Source of the DNA: Acidovorax sp. sif1233
Lineage (GTDB): Bacteria; Pseudomonadota; Gammaproteobacteria; Burkholderiales; Burkholderiaceae_C
Length of the DNA stretch: 64,000 bases
Direction: 5' to 3'
Assembly: GCF_019218755.1 (NCBI RefSeq)
Contig: NZ_JAHUWZ010000001.1
Coordinates: forward strand, 62,001-126,000
A program made the position numbers and the translations under genes. The first letter of the stretch is position 1. The number at the start of each line of letters is the position of its first letter. The notes under the pieces were generated by a model. That model was not told the DNA's origin and ran no database searches. It was given only the letters and a program-made list of their open reading frames with translations. This document shows, piece by piece, positions 56,112 to 64,000 of this stretch.

Positions 56112-57050
56112 TTACAGGCCCTGCGTCTTGAGGCGGTTGGCGTGCTGGCGGTACAGCGTCACCGGGTCGGTGGAGAACCAGTCGCGCAGGCCCAGCAGCT
56201 GGTTCACTTCGTCCAGGTGGTTCTGCCGGTGGTCGCCCAGGTGTTTGCCCAGGCGCGACGAGCAGGCGGAGACCAGGCCGTCGTTGGCCTCGCCAAAGAC
56301 CAGGCTGAGCACGCTCAGCAGGCCATCGCTGGCGTCGAGCACGTTGGTCAGGGGCTGCGTGCCCGTCCAGGAGTAGTAGCGCACGCCGTTGGCCAGCTCC
56401 GCACCGCTGCCGCAGCCGCTGGGCAGGGCCTGCGGAAAGCGGCGGTTGAAGTCCGTGAGCCCGGCGGTGGTCAGCGAATCGAGCGCGGCGGTCGGCATCT
56501 GGGGCAGGGCCGAACCTCCGGACGTGAGGTTGATCAGGCTGACCAGCGCCCTGGCCGCGCCGCTGGCCACGGCCTCCGACACCGAACCGGCGGGGGCCAC
56601 GCCCCGCAGGATGTCCGCCACGCGCGATCCCTTGTTGACCCCGCCCACCGAGGTGACCGACGCCACCAGCTGCGGCGCGACGCCCGCCACATAGCGCGTG
56701 GTGGGTCCGCCATGGGAGTGACCCACGAGGTTGACCTTGGCCGCTCCGGTGATCGCCAGGATGGTCTTGACCTGCGCCAGCAGCTGCTCGCCCCGGACCT
56801 CGGTGCTGTTCGCGGCGGACACCTGCGCCACGTAGACCTTCGCGCCGCCCTGGCGCAAGGCGTCGGGAATGCCATAGAAGTAGTCGATGCCCAGGGCCGA
56901 GTCGAAGCCGAAAAGGCCGTGCACCAGCACGATGGGGTAGCGCGTCTGCGTGTAGCCGCTCTGGGCCTGGGCGCTGGCCCCCAGGAGCAAGAGCCCGGCG
57001 CTGGCCGCCAGCGCGAGGCGCCGCAGAAAGCGGCTGAGGAATCCGGTCAT
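56112..57050 (-). CDS. Secreted triacylglycerol lipase (family I)
   Basis: 312 aa from ATG 57050 with GGAG upstream. Signal peptide to about Ala-Gln-Ala-Gln 30. Alpha/beta hydrolase with YPIVLVHGLFGFD, nucleophile GHSHGG (Ser112), Asp257 in GEANDGLV and His278 in QNHLDEVNQ. Cys213 and Cys263 likely form the disulfide of subfamily I.1/I.2 lipases. It needs the adjacent foldase. Diverges from the Lrp-type regulator. Confidence 0.94.
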   Translation of the reverse strand: MTGFLSRFLRRLALAASAGLLLLGASAQAQSGYTQTRYPIVLVHGLFGFDSALGIDYFYGIPDALRQGGAKVYVAQVSAANSTEVRGEQLLAQVKTILAITGAAKVNLVGHSHGGPTTRYVAGVAPQLVASVTSVGGVNKGSRVADILRGVAPAGSVSEAVASGAARALVSLINLTSGGSALPQMPTAALDSLTTAGLTDFNRRFPQALPSGCGSGAELANGVRYYSWTGTQPLTNVLDASDGLLSVLSLVFGEANDGLVSACSSRLGKHLGDHRQNHLDEVNQLLGLRDWFSTDPVTLYRQHANRLKTQGL

Positions 57051-57215
57051 GTGGTTGTCTCCGTTGGATATGGTTTTTGTGCCTGCGAAAAACGAACGAC
57101 CGTGCGTTTTTGCGGGATTCATTCTTCTGGTCCGGGCGTGGTGTCACTATCGGGACATACCCCAGCATGCAATATGGCAAGCGAAAAATCCGCAGATTCC
57201 ATAAAATCCTGCGCC

Positions 57216-57698
57216 ATGCAAGCCTCAAGCGCACTCGACAAGCTGGACAGGGCCATATTGCGCCGTCTGCAAGAAAATGGCCGGGAGACGTATGACGTCA
57301 TCGGTGAGCAGGTGGGCCTGTCGCCCAGCGCGGTGCTGCGCCGCGTCAAGCGCCTGGAGGAAAGCGGGGTGATCGACCGCTACGTGGCGCTGGTGCCCCC
57401 CGAGGCCGTGGGCCTGGGGCTGACCGCCTACCTCAATGTGCGGCTGGAAAAGCACACCGAAAGCCACAAGCGCAACCCCATGGACCTGTTCCGCGCCAGC
57501 GTGCAGACGTGGCCCGAAGTGGTGGAATGCGCATCGCTCACGGGCGAGATGGACTACCTGCTGCGCGTGGTGGTGGCGGACATGGCGCACTACAGCCGCT
57601 TCATCATGGACACCCTGCTCAAGCACCCCAGCGTGCAGGACTGCAAGACCAGTTTCGTGCTCGACCGGGTCAAGGCCACCACCGCCGTGCCGGTGTGA
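57216..57698 (+). CDS. Lrp/AsnC family transcriptional regulator
   Basis: 160 aa from ATG 57216 (MQASSALDKLDRAIL); an in-frame ATG at 57174 would add 14 residues. Helix-turn-helix YDVIGEQVGLSPSAVLRRVKRLEESGVI, then the RAM ligand domain with VVECASLTGEMDYLLRVVVADM. Probably an amino-acid-responsive regulator; the nearby Phe/Tyr genes or the divergent lipase are possible targets. Confidence 0.93.
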   Translation: MQASSALDKLDRAILRRLQENGRETYDVIGEQVGLSPSAVLRRVKRLEESGVIDRYVALVPPEAVGLGLTAYLNVRLEKHTESHKRNPMDLFRASVQTWPEVVECASLTGEMDYLLRVVVADMAHYSRFIMDTLLKHPSVQDCKTSFVLDRVKATTAVPV

Positions 57699-58084
57699 TG
57701 GCCTCGCGCCCCGGGCCGCTTGCCGCGCGATGGCCGCCGCTATACCCTTGCGGGCGGCCGGCACCCGGCGCTGCGGGGCCGGGATGGGTCGCGCAGAAGA
57801 CATCCGTGGGCCCTGGTGCGAGGCAATTGCTATGGATTTGGTAGCTTCTCGCGCCCATGGACAAAGCGCCAAGAGCTATTTTCTGCCTTGATTTGAGGCA
57901 TCTCACTACTTTGTTGCAATGCAGCAATTTGCACTGGAAATAATGAGGGAAAACCCTTATATTTACAGCCATGTTCGCAACGAAAGACTGGCTCAAGGCA
58001 TCCTGGCACGCAGGCAGGGACATGCTGCGCCCGGTGACGGGCGGCCCGTCTCCCCATGACACCCACGCAAAGCAGGAGGTGCCC
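57699..58084. other. Gap with dispersed repeat and AT-rich promoter-like stretch
   Basis: After the regulator there are about 125 GC-rich bases with nothing recognisable, then repeat copy 11, then an AT-rich stretch (57900-57968) with a small AGGG-aaaa-CCCT inverted repeat at 57946-57957 that may carry the promoter of the GNAT gene. An ATG at 57971 in frame with that gene lacks a ribosome site. Confidence 0.5.
57824..57898 (+). repeat. Short dispersed repeat, copy 11 (regulator/GNAT gap)
   Basis: ATTGCTATggatttggTAGCT, then CTCGCGCCCATGGACAAAGCG, then AAGAGCTATTTTCTGCCTTGA. All three blocks are present in order. Confidence 0.7.
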
Positions 58085-58708
58085 ATGATGGTTCCCATCC
58101 GCGCCCTGGGCCCGTCCTACCGCGAGCGGATCACCCAGCATCTGCTGAAGCTCGAACCGGCGGACCGCTATCTGCGCTTCGGCTACGCGGCCAATGACGA
58201 GCAGATCCGCCGGTATGCCGAGCACCTCGATTTCAACCGCGACGAGATCTTCGGCATCTACAACCGCCGCCTGGAACTCATCGCGATGGCCCACCTGGCG
58301 TTCTCGGAGCATCCCGAGCACAAGCACTGCGCCGAGTTTGGCGTTTCCGTGCTCAAGCAGGCGCGGGGCCGTGGTTTTGGCGCACGCCTGTTCGAGCGCG
58401 CGGTGATGCATGCGCGCAATGAAGGCGTGAACATGGTCTTCATCCATGCGCTGTCCGAGAACACCGCGATGCTCAAGATTGCCCGCAAGGCGGGCGCCAC
58501 CGTGCGCCGCGACGGCTCGGAGTCCGAGGCCTACCTCCAGATCCAGCCCGCCAGCCTGGACACGCGCATGGCCGAGATCGTGGAGCAGCAGTTTGCCGAG
58601 GTGGACTACCAGATCAAGAAGCAGGCCAAGCAGTTCTGGGATTTCCTGGCGGGCGTGCAGGAAGTGCGCAGCGGCGTGCAGCACGCGCGCCACCAGTCCG
58701 CCGAGTGA
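58085..58708 (+). CDS. GNAT family N-acetyltransferase
   Basis: 207 aa from ATG 58085, chosen because AGGAGG lies five bases upstream; starting at ATG 57971 would give 245 aa. GNAT fold with LLKLEPADRYLRFGYAANDEQI, GVSVLKQARGRGFGARLFERA (acetyl-CoA loop) and MVFIHALSENTAMLKIARKAGA, plus a C-terminal helical tail. This type recurs in betaproteobacteria; substrate unknown. Confidence 0.85.
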   Translation: MMVPIRALGPSYRERITQHLLKLEPADRYLRFGYAANDEQIRRYAEHLDFNRDEIFGIYNRRLELIAMAHLAFSEHPEHKHCAEFGVSVLKQARGRGFGARLFERAVMHARNEGVNMVFIHALSENTAMLKIARKAGATVRRDGSESEAYLQIQPASLDTRMAEIVEQQFAEVDYQIKKQAKQFWDFLAGVQEVRSGVQHARHQSAE

Positions 58709-58805
58709 CCAGCGGCGGGCCCGGGCCGCAAGGCGCGGGCGCCATGGCGCGCTGTCACAACAATCCGCTATCCTAGGGGCCTGATTCACTACCCGCACGT
58801 CCTCA

Positions 58806-59690
58806 GTGTCTGACCCGCACCCTGCGCACCCCGGGCGCTTGCCCGAGAGGGAAGACAAGCGCACCTTCCTGCAGAAAGTGGCCGAGTTCATCCATCCGGG
58901 GCCGGACTCCACGGAAGAGCTCATCGAAACCCTGGCCGAGGCCGAGGACAACGAGGTCATCGGGGCCGAATCGCGCGTGATGCTCGAGCGCGTCATCCGC
59001 ATGGCCGACATGACGGCGGGCGACGTGATGGTGGCCGCGCCGCGCATGGACCTCGTCAACATCGACGCGCCGTTCGACGAGCTGCTGCACCTTGTCATCA
59101 ACACCGCGCATTCGCGGTTTCCGGTGTACCAGGGCGAGCGCGAGAACATCATCGGCATCCTCATGGCCAAGGACCTGCTCAAGCTGCAGCGGGCGCCCGA
59201 GCTGAACATCCGCGCGCTGCTGCGCCCCGCCGTCTTCGTGCCCGAAAGCAAGGGCCTGAACGACCTGCTGCGCGAATTCCGCGGCAACCGCAACCACCTG
59301 GCGATCGTGATCGACGAGTTCGGCCGCGTGGCCGGGCTCATCACCATCGAGGACGTGCTCGAGCAGATCGTGGGCGAGATCGAGGACGAGTTCGACATTC
59401 CCGAGGACGACGGCGACATCTTCGGGCTGGCCGACCGCACCTACCGCGTGAGCGGCGACACCTCGGTCGAACGGGTTTCCGAGGCGTTCGACGTGCTGGT
59501 CCAGGGCAGCGACCCCGACGAAACCTTCGACACCATCGGTGGCCTGATCGCCCACGAAATGGGCCATGTGCCCAAGCGCGGCGAGCACCTGCAGCTGGGC
59601 GGGCTGCACTTCGTCGTGCTGCACACCAAGGGCGGCGCCGTGCGCTGGTTCAAGGTGTCGCGGGTCGAAGACGCCAGCGCCGGCGGCTGA
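58806..59690 (+). CDS. ybeX: CorC/YbeX-type CBS-domain protein
   Basis: 294 aa from a GTG start (GTG-TCT-GAC). Soluble YbeX form: N-terminal TEELIETLAEAEDNEVIGAES, two CBS domains (about 65-190) with MVAAPRMDLV and GIVIDEFGRVAG-like IVIDEFGRVAGLITIEDVLEQIVGEI, and the CorC_HlyC domain (VSGDTSVERV to the end). Linked in other species to ribosome function or Mg/Co efflux. It overlaps lnt by one base. Its usual partners ybeZ and ybeY are at the far end of this window. Confidence 0.94.
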   Translation: MSDPHPAHPGRLPEREDKRTFLQKVAEFIHPGPDSTEELIETLAEAEDNEVIGAESRVMLERVIRMADMTAGDVMVAAPRMDLVNIDAPFDELLHLVINTAHSRFPVYQGERENIIGILMAKDLLKLQRAPELNIRALLRPAVFVPESKGLNDLLREFRGNRNHLAIVIDEFGRVAGLITIEDVLEQIVGEIEDEFDIPEDDGDIFGLADRTYRVSGDTSVERVSEAFDVLVQGSDPDETFDTIGGLIAHEMGHVPKRGEHLQLGGLHFVVLHTKGGAVRWFKVSRVEDASAGG

Positions 59691-61309
59691 TGGCCCGCGC
59701 GCGCACGACGCCGGGGCTGCCGCTGGCCCTGCAGGCGCTGCTGGCCGTGGCTGCCGGCGTTGCGCAGGCGGCCTCGCTGGCCTGGCCGTGGAGCGGCGAG
59801 CCCCTGTGGTGGCTGCAGATCGCCTCCATGGCGGTGCTGGCCTGGCTGGTGCGCCCGCAGGCCACCGCGTCCGTGGCCTGGCGGCGCGGTGCCGCCATCG
59901 GCGGCCTGTTCGCCACGGCCTGGCTCGCGGGCACGTTCTGGTGGCTTTTCATCTCCATGCACACCTACGGCGGGCTGGCCGCGCCGCTGGCGGTGGCGGC
60001 GGTGCTGGGCCTCGCGGCGTTCCTGGGCAGCTACTACGCGGTGATGCTGGGGCTTTTTTGCCGCCTGGCGCTTGCCAACAGGGCGCTGACAGCTATTGTT
60101 TTCGGAGCGTTCTGGCTGCTGGCCGAACTGGCGCGCGGCACGCTGTGGACGGGTTTCCCGTGGGGCGCGGGCGGCTATGCCCACGTTGACGGGCCGCTGG
60201 CGGTGCTGGCGCGCATCCTGGGCGTGTACGGCATCGGGGCGGTGGCTGCGATGCTGGCGATGCTGGCCGTGCAATGGCGCCCGGGGGATCTGCGCCACTG
60301 GCGCCTGTGGGGGCTGGCCGGCGTTCTCGCGGCGGGCCTGGCGGGCGCCACGCTGGAGCGCCATTGCGCGGTGAACCTGTGCCACACGCCGTCGGCCCGC
60401 ACGGCGCCGCCGATGACCCTGGAACTGTTGCAGGGGAACATCCCGCAGGACGAGAAGTTCCAGCAGGGCAGCGGCGTGCCGATGGCGCTCAAGTGGTATG
60501 CCGACGCGCTGCGCGACGCCAGGGCCGACCTGGTGGTGGCGCCCGAAACCGCCATCCCGCTGCTGCCCCAGCAGCTCATGCCGGGCTACCTGGAAGGCAT
60601 CCAGCAGCGCTACGCGCAGGGCTCCCAGGCGGCGCTGCTGGGCATTCCGCTGGGCAGCGAAACGCTGGGCTACACCAATTCGGTGCTGGGCATGGGCCCC
60701 GGCCACCAGAAGACGCCGTACCGCTACGACAAGCACCACCTGGTGCCGTTCGGCGAATTCATCCCGCCGTTCTTCAGATGGTTCACGGCCATGATGGACA
60801 TCCCGCTGGGCGATTTCAACCGCGGAACCGTGGGCCAGGCACCGTTTGCCTGGGCAGGCCAGCGCATCGCCCCCAACATCTGCTACGAAGACCTTTTTGG
60901 CGAGGAACTGGGCGCGCGGTTCGCCAACCCGGCGCAGGCGCCGACGGTGTTCGTCAATTTCAGCAACATCGGCTGGTTCGGCGACACCGTGGCCATCGAC
61001 CAGCACCTGCACATCAGCCGCATGCGTTCGCTGGAATTCGAGCGCCCCATGGTGCGCGCGACCAACACGGGCGCCACCGCCATCATCGACCACCGGGGCG
61101 TGGTCACCCACCAGCTGGCGCGGCACACGCGGGGCGTGCTCAAGGGCGAGGTGTGGGGCCGGGGGATGGATGCCGCCAGTGGCTGGCACATCACGCCGTA
61201 CGCGTGGTGGGTGTCGCGCTGGGGGCTGGTGCCCCTATGGATCTTCGGGGGGCTGGCCCTGGTTTTTGCCCTGGTGGCGAGGCGGTGGCAGACGGTGCGC
61301 GGGAATTGA
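59690..61309 (+). CDS. lnt: Apolipoprotein N-acyltransferase
   Basis: 539 aa. Inner-membrane enzyme that adds the third acyl chain to lipoproteins. About seven membrane helices, then the nitrilase-fold domain with catalytic Glu in [11 protein letters not shown], Lys in [13 protein letters not shown] and Cys in [18 protein letters not shown] start-stop overlap with ybeX. An antisense copy of the dispersed repeat encodes residues about 125-141, in a loop and helix of the membrane part. Confidence 0.96.
   Translation: MARARTTPGLPLALQALLAVAAGVAQAASLAWPWSGEPLWWLQIASMAVLAWLVRPQATASVAWRRGAAIGGLFATAWLAGTFWWLFISMHTYGGLAAPLAVAAVLGLAAFLGSYYAVMLGLFCRLALANRALTAIVFGAFWLLAELARGTLWTGFPWGAGGYAHVDGPLAVLARILGVYGIGAVAAMLAMLAVQWRPGDLRHWRLWGLAGVLAAGLAGATLERHCAVNLCHTPSARTAPPMTLELLQGNIPQDEKFQQGSGVPMALKWYADALRDARADLVVAPETAIPLLPQQLMPGYLEGIQQRYAQGSQAALLGIPLGSETLGYTNSVLGMGPGHQKTPYRYDKHHLVPFGEFIPPFFRWFTAMMDIPLGDFNRGTVGQAPFAWAGQRIAPNICYEDLFGEELGARFANPAQAPTVFVNFSNIGWFGDTVAIDQHLHISRMRSLEFERPMVRATNTGATAIIDHRGVVTHQLARHTRGVLKGEVWGRGMDAASGWHITPYAWWVSRWGLVPLWIFGGLALVFALVARRWQTVRGN
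60064..60112 (-). repeat. Short dispersed repeat, copy 12 (inside lnt, antisense)
   Basis: Minus-strand reading: CTCCGAAAACAATAGCT, then CAGCGCCctgttggCAAGCGCC, then AGGCGGCAAAAAAGC. In frame within lnt. Confidence 0.6.
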
Positions 61310-61389
61310 TCCAGGTCATGTGCTGCCGGGGTGTCCCGGTGCCTTGCCGGGCCAAAACCGGGATGTGTCTTTCTCTGCCTTGATAATGG

Positions 61390-61413
61390 AGCCCCACAAG
61401 CGGGGGCTTGTGT
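61390..61413 (+). terminator. Stem-loop between lnt and fabA
   Basis: AGCCCC-acaagcg-GGGGCT followed by TGTGTTT. A weak intrinsic terminator in the 160-base lnt-fabA gap, about 80 bases after lnt. It may also be part of fabA leader control. Confidence 0.45.
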
Positions 61414-61469
61414 TTGCATACAACGATGATTTGAAGCGGGCCCACCGCTGTTCTGGAGCACGACTGAAG

Positions 61470-62000
61470 ATGGCTGATTCCTTTTCCTACGAACAACTGA
61501 TCGCCTCGGGCGAGGGCCGGCTGTTCGGCGCTGACAGCGGGCGCCTGCCGCTGCCGCCCATGCTGATGTTTGACCGCATCACGCACATCGACAGCGATGG
61601 TGGCGCGCACGGGCTGGGAAAGATCCGCGCCGAACTTGACGTGCGCCCGGACCTCTGGTTCTTTGCCTGCCACTTCCAGGGCGACCCGGTCATGCCCGGC
61701 TGCCTGGGGCTGGACGCCATGTGGCAGCTCATCGGCTTTTACCTGACCTGGCTGCAATTGCCTGGCCGCGGCCGGGCGCTGGGCGCGGGCGAGGTCAAGT
61801 TCACCGGCGAAGTGGGCCCGGACGTGAAGCTCGTCACCTACGAAATCGACATCAAGCGCGTCATCAAGCGCAAGCTGGTCATGGCCATTGGCGATGCCCG
61901 GCTGCTGGCCGATGGCAAGGAAATCTACGTGGCCAACGACCTGCGTGTGGGCTTGTTCAAACGCGAGGAAGATGGCGCCGCACAAGGAGCCGCAGCATGA
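61470..62000 (+). CDS. fabA: 3-hydroxydecanoyl-ACP dehydratase/isomerase
   Basis: 176 aa. Hot-dog fold; active-site His68 in [14 protein letters not shown] and Asp82 in GLDAMWQL. Dehydrates 3-hydroxydecanoyl-ACP and isomerises the trans-2 to the cis-3 product, the branch point to unsaturated fatty acids. Coupled to fabB by ATGA. Confidence 0.96.
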   Translation: MADSFSYEQLIASGEGRLFGADSGRLPLPPMLMFDRITHIDSDGGAHGLGKIRAELDVRPDLWFFACHFQGDPVMPGCLGLDAMWQLIGFYLTWLQLPGRGRALGAGEVKFTGEVGPDVKLVTYEIDIKRVIKRKLVMAIGDARLLADGKEIYVANDLRVGLFKREEDGAAQGAAA

Positions 62001-63211
62001 AACGCGTGGTGATCACGGGCGCGGGAATTGTCTCGTGCATCGGCAACGACATGGGCACCGTCACGCAGTCGCTGCGGGAGAGCCGCTCGGGCATCCGTGC
62101 CATGCCGCAGTTCACCGAGCTGGGCATGCGCAGCCAGGTGGCGGGCGTGCCGCAGATCAACCTCGAAGAGCTGATCGACCGCAAGCAGCTGCGCTTCATG
62201 GGCGATGCGGCAGCCTATGCGCACATCTCGCTGGCCAACGCGATCGCCGAATCGGGCCTCACGCCCGAGCAGGTGTCGCACCCGCGCACCGGCCTCATCA
62301 TGGGCTCGGGCGGCGGCTCGCCCGCCAACCAGATCGAGGCGGCGGACATCCTGCGCAGCAAGGGCATCCGCCGCGTGGGGCCCTACCAGGTCACGCGCTG
62401 CATGAGCTCCACCGTGTCCGCCTGCCTGTCGACCAACTTCGGCATCAAGGGCATCAACTACTCCATCACCTCGGCCTGCAGCACCTCGGCCCACTGCATC
62501 GGCGCGGCCGCCCAGCAGATCGCCTGGGGCATGCAGGACGTGATGTTCGCCGGCGGCGGCGAGGAGGTCACCTGGGGCATGGGCCTGCTGTTCGACGCCA
62601 TGGGCGCCATGTCCAGCGCCTACAACGCCACGCCCGAGAAGGCCTCGCGCGCCTATGACGCCAACCGCGACGGCTTCGTGCTGTCGGGCGGCGGCGGCGC
62701 CGTGGTGCTGGAGAGCCTGGAGCATGCGCAGGCGCGCGGCGCCACCATCCTGGGCGAGGTCATCGGGTTCGGCGCCACGTCCGACGGCGCCGACATGGTG
62801 GCCCCTTCGGGCGACGGCGCGATCGCCTGCATGCGCCAGGCCATCTCCACCGTGAGCGAACCCATCGACTACATCAACACCCACGGCACCTCCACGCCCG
62901 TGGGCGACGTGCCCGAGCTGCGCGCCATCCGCGAGGTGTTCGGCGACGCGATTCCGCCGTTCTCGTCCACCAAGTCGCTCACCGGCCACTCGCTGGGCGC
63001 CACGGGCGTGCAGGAGGCGATCTACTGCCTGTTGATGCTGCGCCAGGGCTTCATCGCGGGCTCGGCCCACATCGAGACGCTGGAGCCCGCCGCCGAGGGC
63101 ATGCCCCTGGTGCGCGAGACGCGCGATGCGCCCATCCGCACGGCACTGTCCAACAGCTTCGGCTTCGGCGGAACCAACGCCAGCCTGGTGCTGCGCCGCT
63201 GGGATAACTGA
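61997..63211 (+). CDS. fabB: 3-oxoacyl-ACP synthase I
   Basis: 404 aa from ATG 61997. Condensing enzyme with the Cys-His-His triad Cys161 ([11 protein letters not shown]), His296 ([12 protein letters not shown]) and His331 ([12 protein letters not shown]). Elongates the cis-3-decenoyl intermediate produced by FabA. A strong terminator follows at 63231. Confidence 0.96.
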   Translation: MKRVVITGAGIVSCIGNDMGTVTQSLRESRSGIRAMPQFTELGMRSQVAGVPQINLEELIDRKQLRFMGDAAAYAHISLANAIAESGLTPEQVSHPRTGLIMGSGGGSPANQIEAADILRSKGIRRVGPYQVTRCMSSTVSACLSTNFGIKGINYSITSACSTSAHCIGAAAQQIAWGMQDVMFAGGGEEVTWGMGLLFDAMGAMSSAYNATPEKASRAYDANRDGFVLSGGGGAVVLESLEHAQARGATILGEVIGFGATSDGADMVAPSGDGAIACMRQAISTVSEPIDYINTHGTSTPVGDVPELRAIREVFGDAIPPFSSTKSLTGHSLGATGVQEAIYCLLMLRQGFIAGSAHIETLEPAAEGMPLVRETRDAPIRTALSNSFGFGGTNASLVLRRWDN

Positions 63212-63230
63212 GCCGCGAGGTTTTCAGCGC

Positions 63231-63266
63231 AACCCGCCATCCTGCGAGGGATGGGCGGGTTTTTTC
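63231..63266 (+). terminator. Rho-independent terminator after fabB
   Basis: AACCCGCCATCC pairs with GGATGGGCGGGTT (one bulged G), followed by TTTTT. It lies 20 bases after fabB and abuts the stop of the convergent LysR gene. Confidence 0.85.
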
Positions 63267-64000
63267 ATACCGCCTTTGCCGAAAGGGCTCGGTGCAGCAG
63301 CCCCGGCAGCATGGCCAGCATGCGCGTGGCGGGCAGGCCCTGGGGCAGGGCGCGGGCGTGGTAGCTGTACAGCGACATGGGCGGCAGCTCGTGCAGCTCC
63401 AGCGCCACCATGGTCCCGGGGTCGAGCTGGGTGGCGGTGAGAAAGTCGATCACCGTCCAGCCCATGCCCCGGCGCACCAGGTCCAGCGCCAGGCGCGAGG
63501 TCTGCACCTGCAGGCCCGGCCCCGCGGGCGTGCCCAGGCGCTGTGCGAGGTCGTCGATGGACTGGCGCATGGGGTCGTCCCCCACCAGGCGGATCACCGG
63601 CACCTGCGCCAGCCGGGCGCTGGGCGCCACGGCGCGCGGCGCGCGCGTCCACACGGACTGCGCCACCGCCAGGTACATGCGCCCGCTGACCAGCAGGTCG
63701 CTGCGGATCTGCGGGTGCGGGTGCTTGTAGAAGCCCAGGCAGAAATCCACGCTGCGCGTGAGCAGGGCCTGCGTCATCTGGTCCTGGTGGATGGTGCGCA
63801 CTTCCACGCCCACCTGCGGGTAGCGCAGCGCATGCTCCTGCAGCACCAGGGGCAGGAACTCGTGCGTGATCGAGGGGATGGCCGCCAGGCGCACGTCGCC
63901 CGTGTCGCTGGTGCCCAGGTTGCGCGCCGTGCGGCGCAGGGCGTCGAGCTGGCGGTGGATGCCCGTGGACTCGGTGGCCAGCACCTGCGCCTCGGGCGTG
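63265..64000 (-). CDS. LysR family transcriptional regulator, C-terminal part (cut by window edge)
   Basis: About 245 residues are visible and the frame runs off the right edge, so the N-terminal helix-turn-helix is missing. The substrate-binding half is clear: TPEAQVLATE linker, DVRLAAIPSITHEFLPLVLQEH, YPQVGVEVRTIHQDQM, ARLAQVPVIRLVGDDP and GMGWTVIDFLTA. Effector unknown. Convergent with fabB. Confidence 0.9.
   Translation of the reverse strand, partial: TPEAQVLATESTGIHRQLDALRRTARNLGTSDTGDVRLAAIPSITHEFLPLVLQEHALRYPQVGVEVRTIHQDQMTQALLTRSVDFCLGFYKHPHPQIRSDLLVSGRMYLAVAQSVWTRAPRAVAPSARLAQVPVIRLVGDDPMRQSIDDLAQRLGTPAGPGLQVQTSRLALDLVRRGMGWTVIDFLTATQLDPGTMVALELHELPPMSLYSYHARALPQGLPATRMLAMLPGLLHRALSAKAV

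Noticed and set aside
57971..58084. N-terminal extension of the GNAT protein from ATG 57971
   Set aside because: No ribosome site there, while AGGAGG sits five bases before ATG 58085; kept only as an alternative.

Overview
This window is a GC-rich chromosomal segment, most likely from a betaproteobacterium of the family Comamonadaceae (Acidovorax-like). The evidence is the gene set (Bug-type solute receptor, FabA/FabB pair, RuvAB, TtcA), the dense packing with many 4-base ATGA/GTGA overlaps, and a dispersed short repeat that I associate with this family. I see no rRNA, tRNA, CRISPR array, phage, transposase or replication origin. Bases 1-168 hold nothing I can assign.

Layout. 169-1641: ybeY and phoH (ybeZ) on the minus strand. 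1723-4959: ruvA and ruvB on the plus strand, separated by a secreted trypsin-fold lipoprotein protease. 5014-7720: a membrane protein converging on a fatty-acid-hydroxylase/lysoplasmalogenase-like fusion. 7806-14275: a minus-strand run of D-threonine aldolase, histidine phosphatase, DUF4136 lipoprotein, ttcA, an LTA-synthase-like membrane enzyme, folB and a pteridine-reductase-like SDR, with a MidA-type methyltransferase diverging from it. 15410-17631: eutCB. 17827-21792: a TauD-type dioxygenase and a NitT/TauT-type ABC importer. 22144-26111: otsB, a GH15 enzyme and otsA (trehalose). 26318-30628: thioredoxin 2, then a complete bufferin (copper-binding RiPP) operon with a divergent ECF sigma factor and NrsF-type anti-sigma factor. 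30664-40830: housekeeping and miscellaneous genes (GNAT, cca, NIPSNAP, GST, 5-FTHF cyclo-ligase, soluble lytic transglycosylase, DUF4124, MBL hydrolase, NHL-repeat lipoprotein). 41051-47114: rbsBACRKD ribose operon behind a perfect double RbsR operator. 47557-51048: fadD, a conserved protein and an alpha/beta hydrolase. 51049-51866: a large non-coding nested palindrome. 51867-57698: phenylalanine/tyrosine catabolism (phhA, a Bug receptor, hpd), a secreted lipase with its foldase, and an Lrp/AsnC regulator. 58085-63211: GNAT, ybeX (corC), lnt, fabA, fabB. 63265-64000: the C-terminal part of a LysR regulator cut by the window edge.

Most notable. (1) The bufferin locus at 26770-30628 has two divergent promoters that both read GTAACC-N16-CGAATT, pointing to one autoregulated ECF regulon that controls both the RiPP operon and its own sigma factor. 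(2) A degenerate 60-75 bp repeat occurs 12 times in the window, and six copies lie in frame inside conserved genes (rbsA, lnt, cca, the SDR, the MidA methyltransferase, the fusion desaturase). (3) The 0.8 kb nested inverted-repeat element at 51053-51862 is bounded by two outward-facing copies of that short repeat. (4) The fusion at 5867-7720 joins two enzyme families, both known from ether-lipid breakdown in animals.
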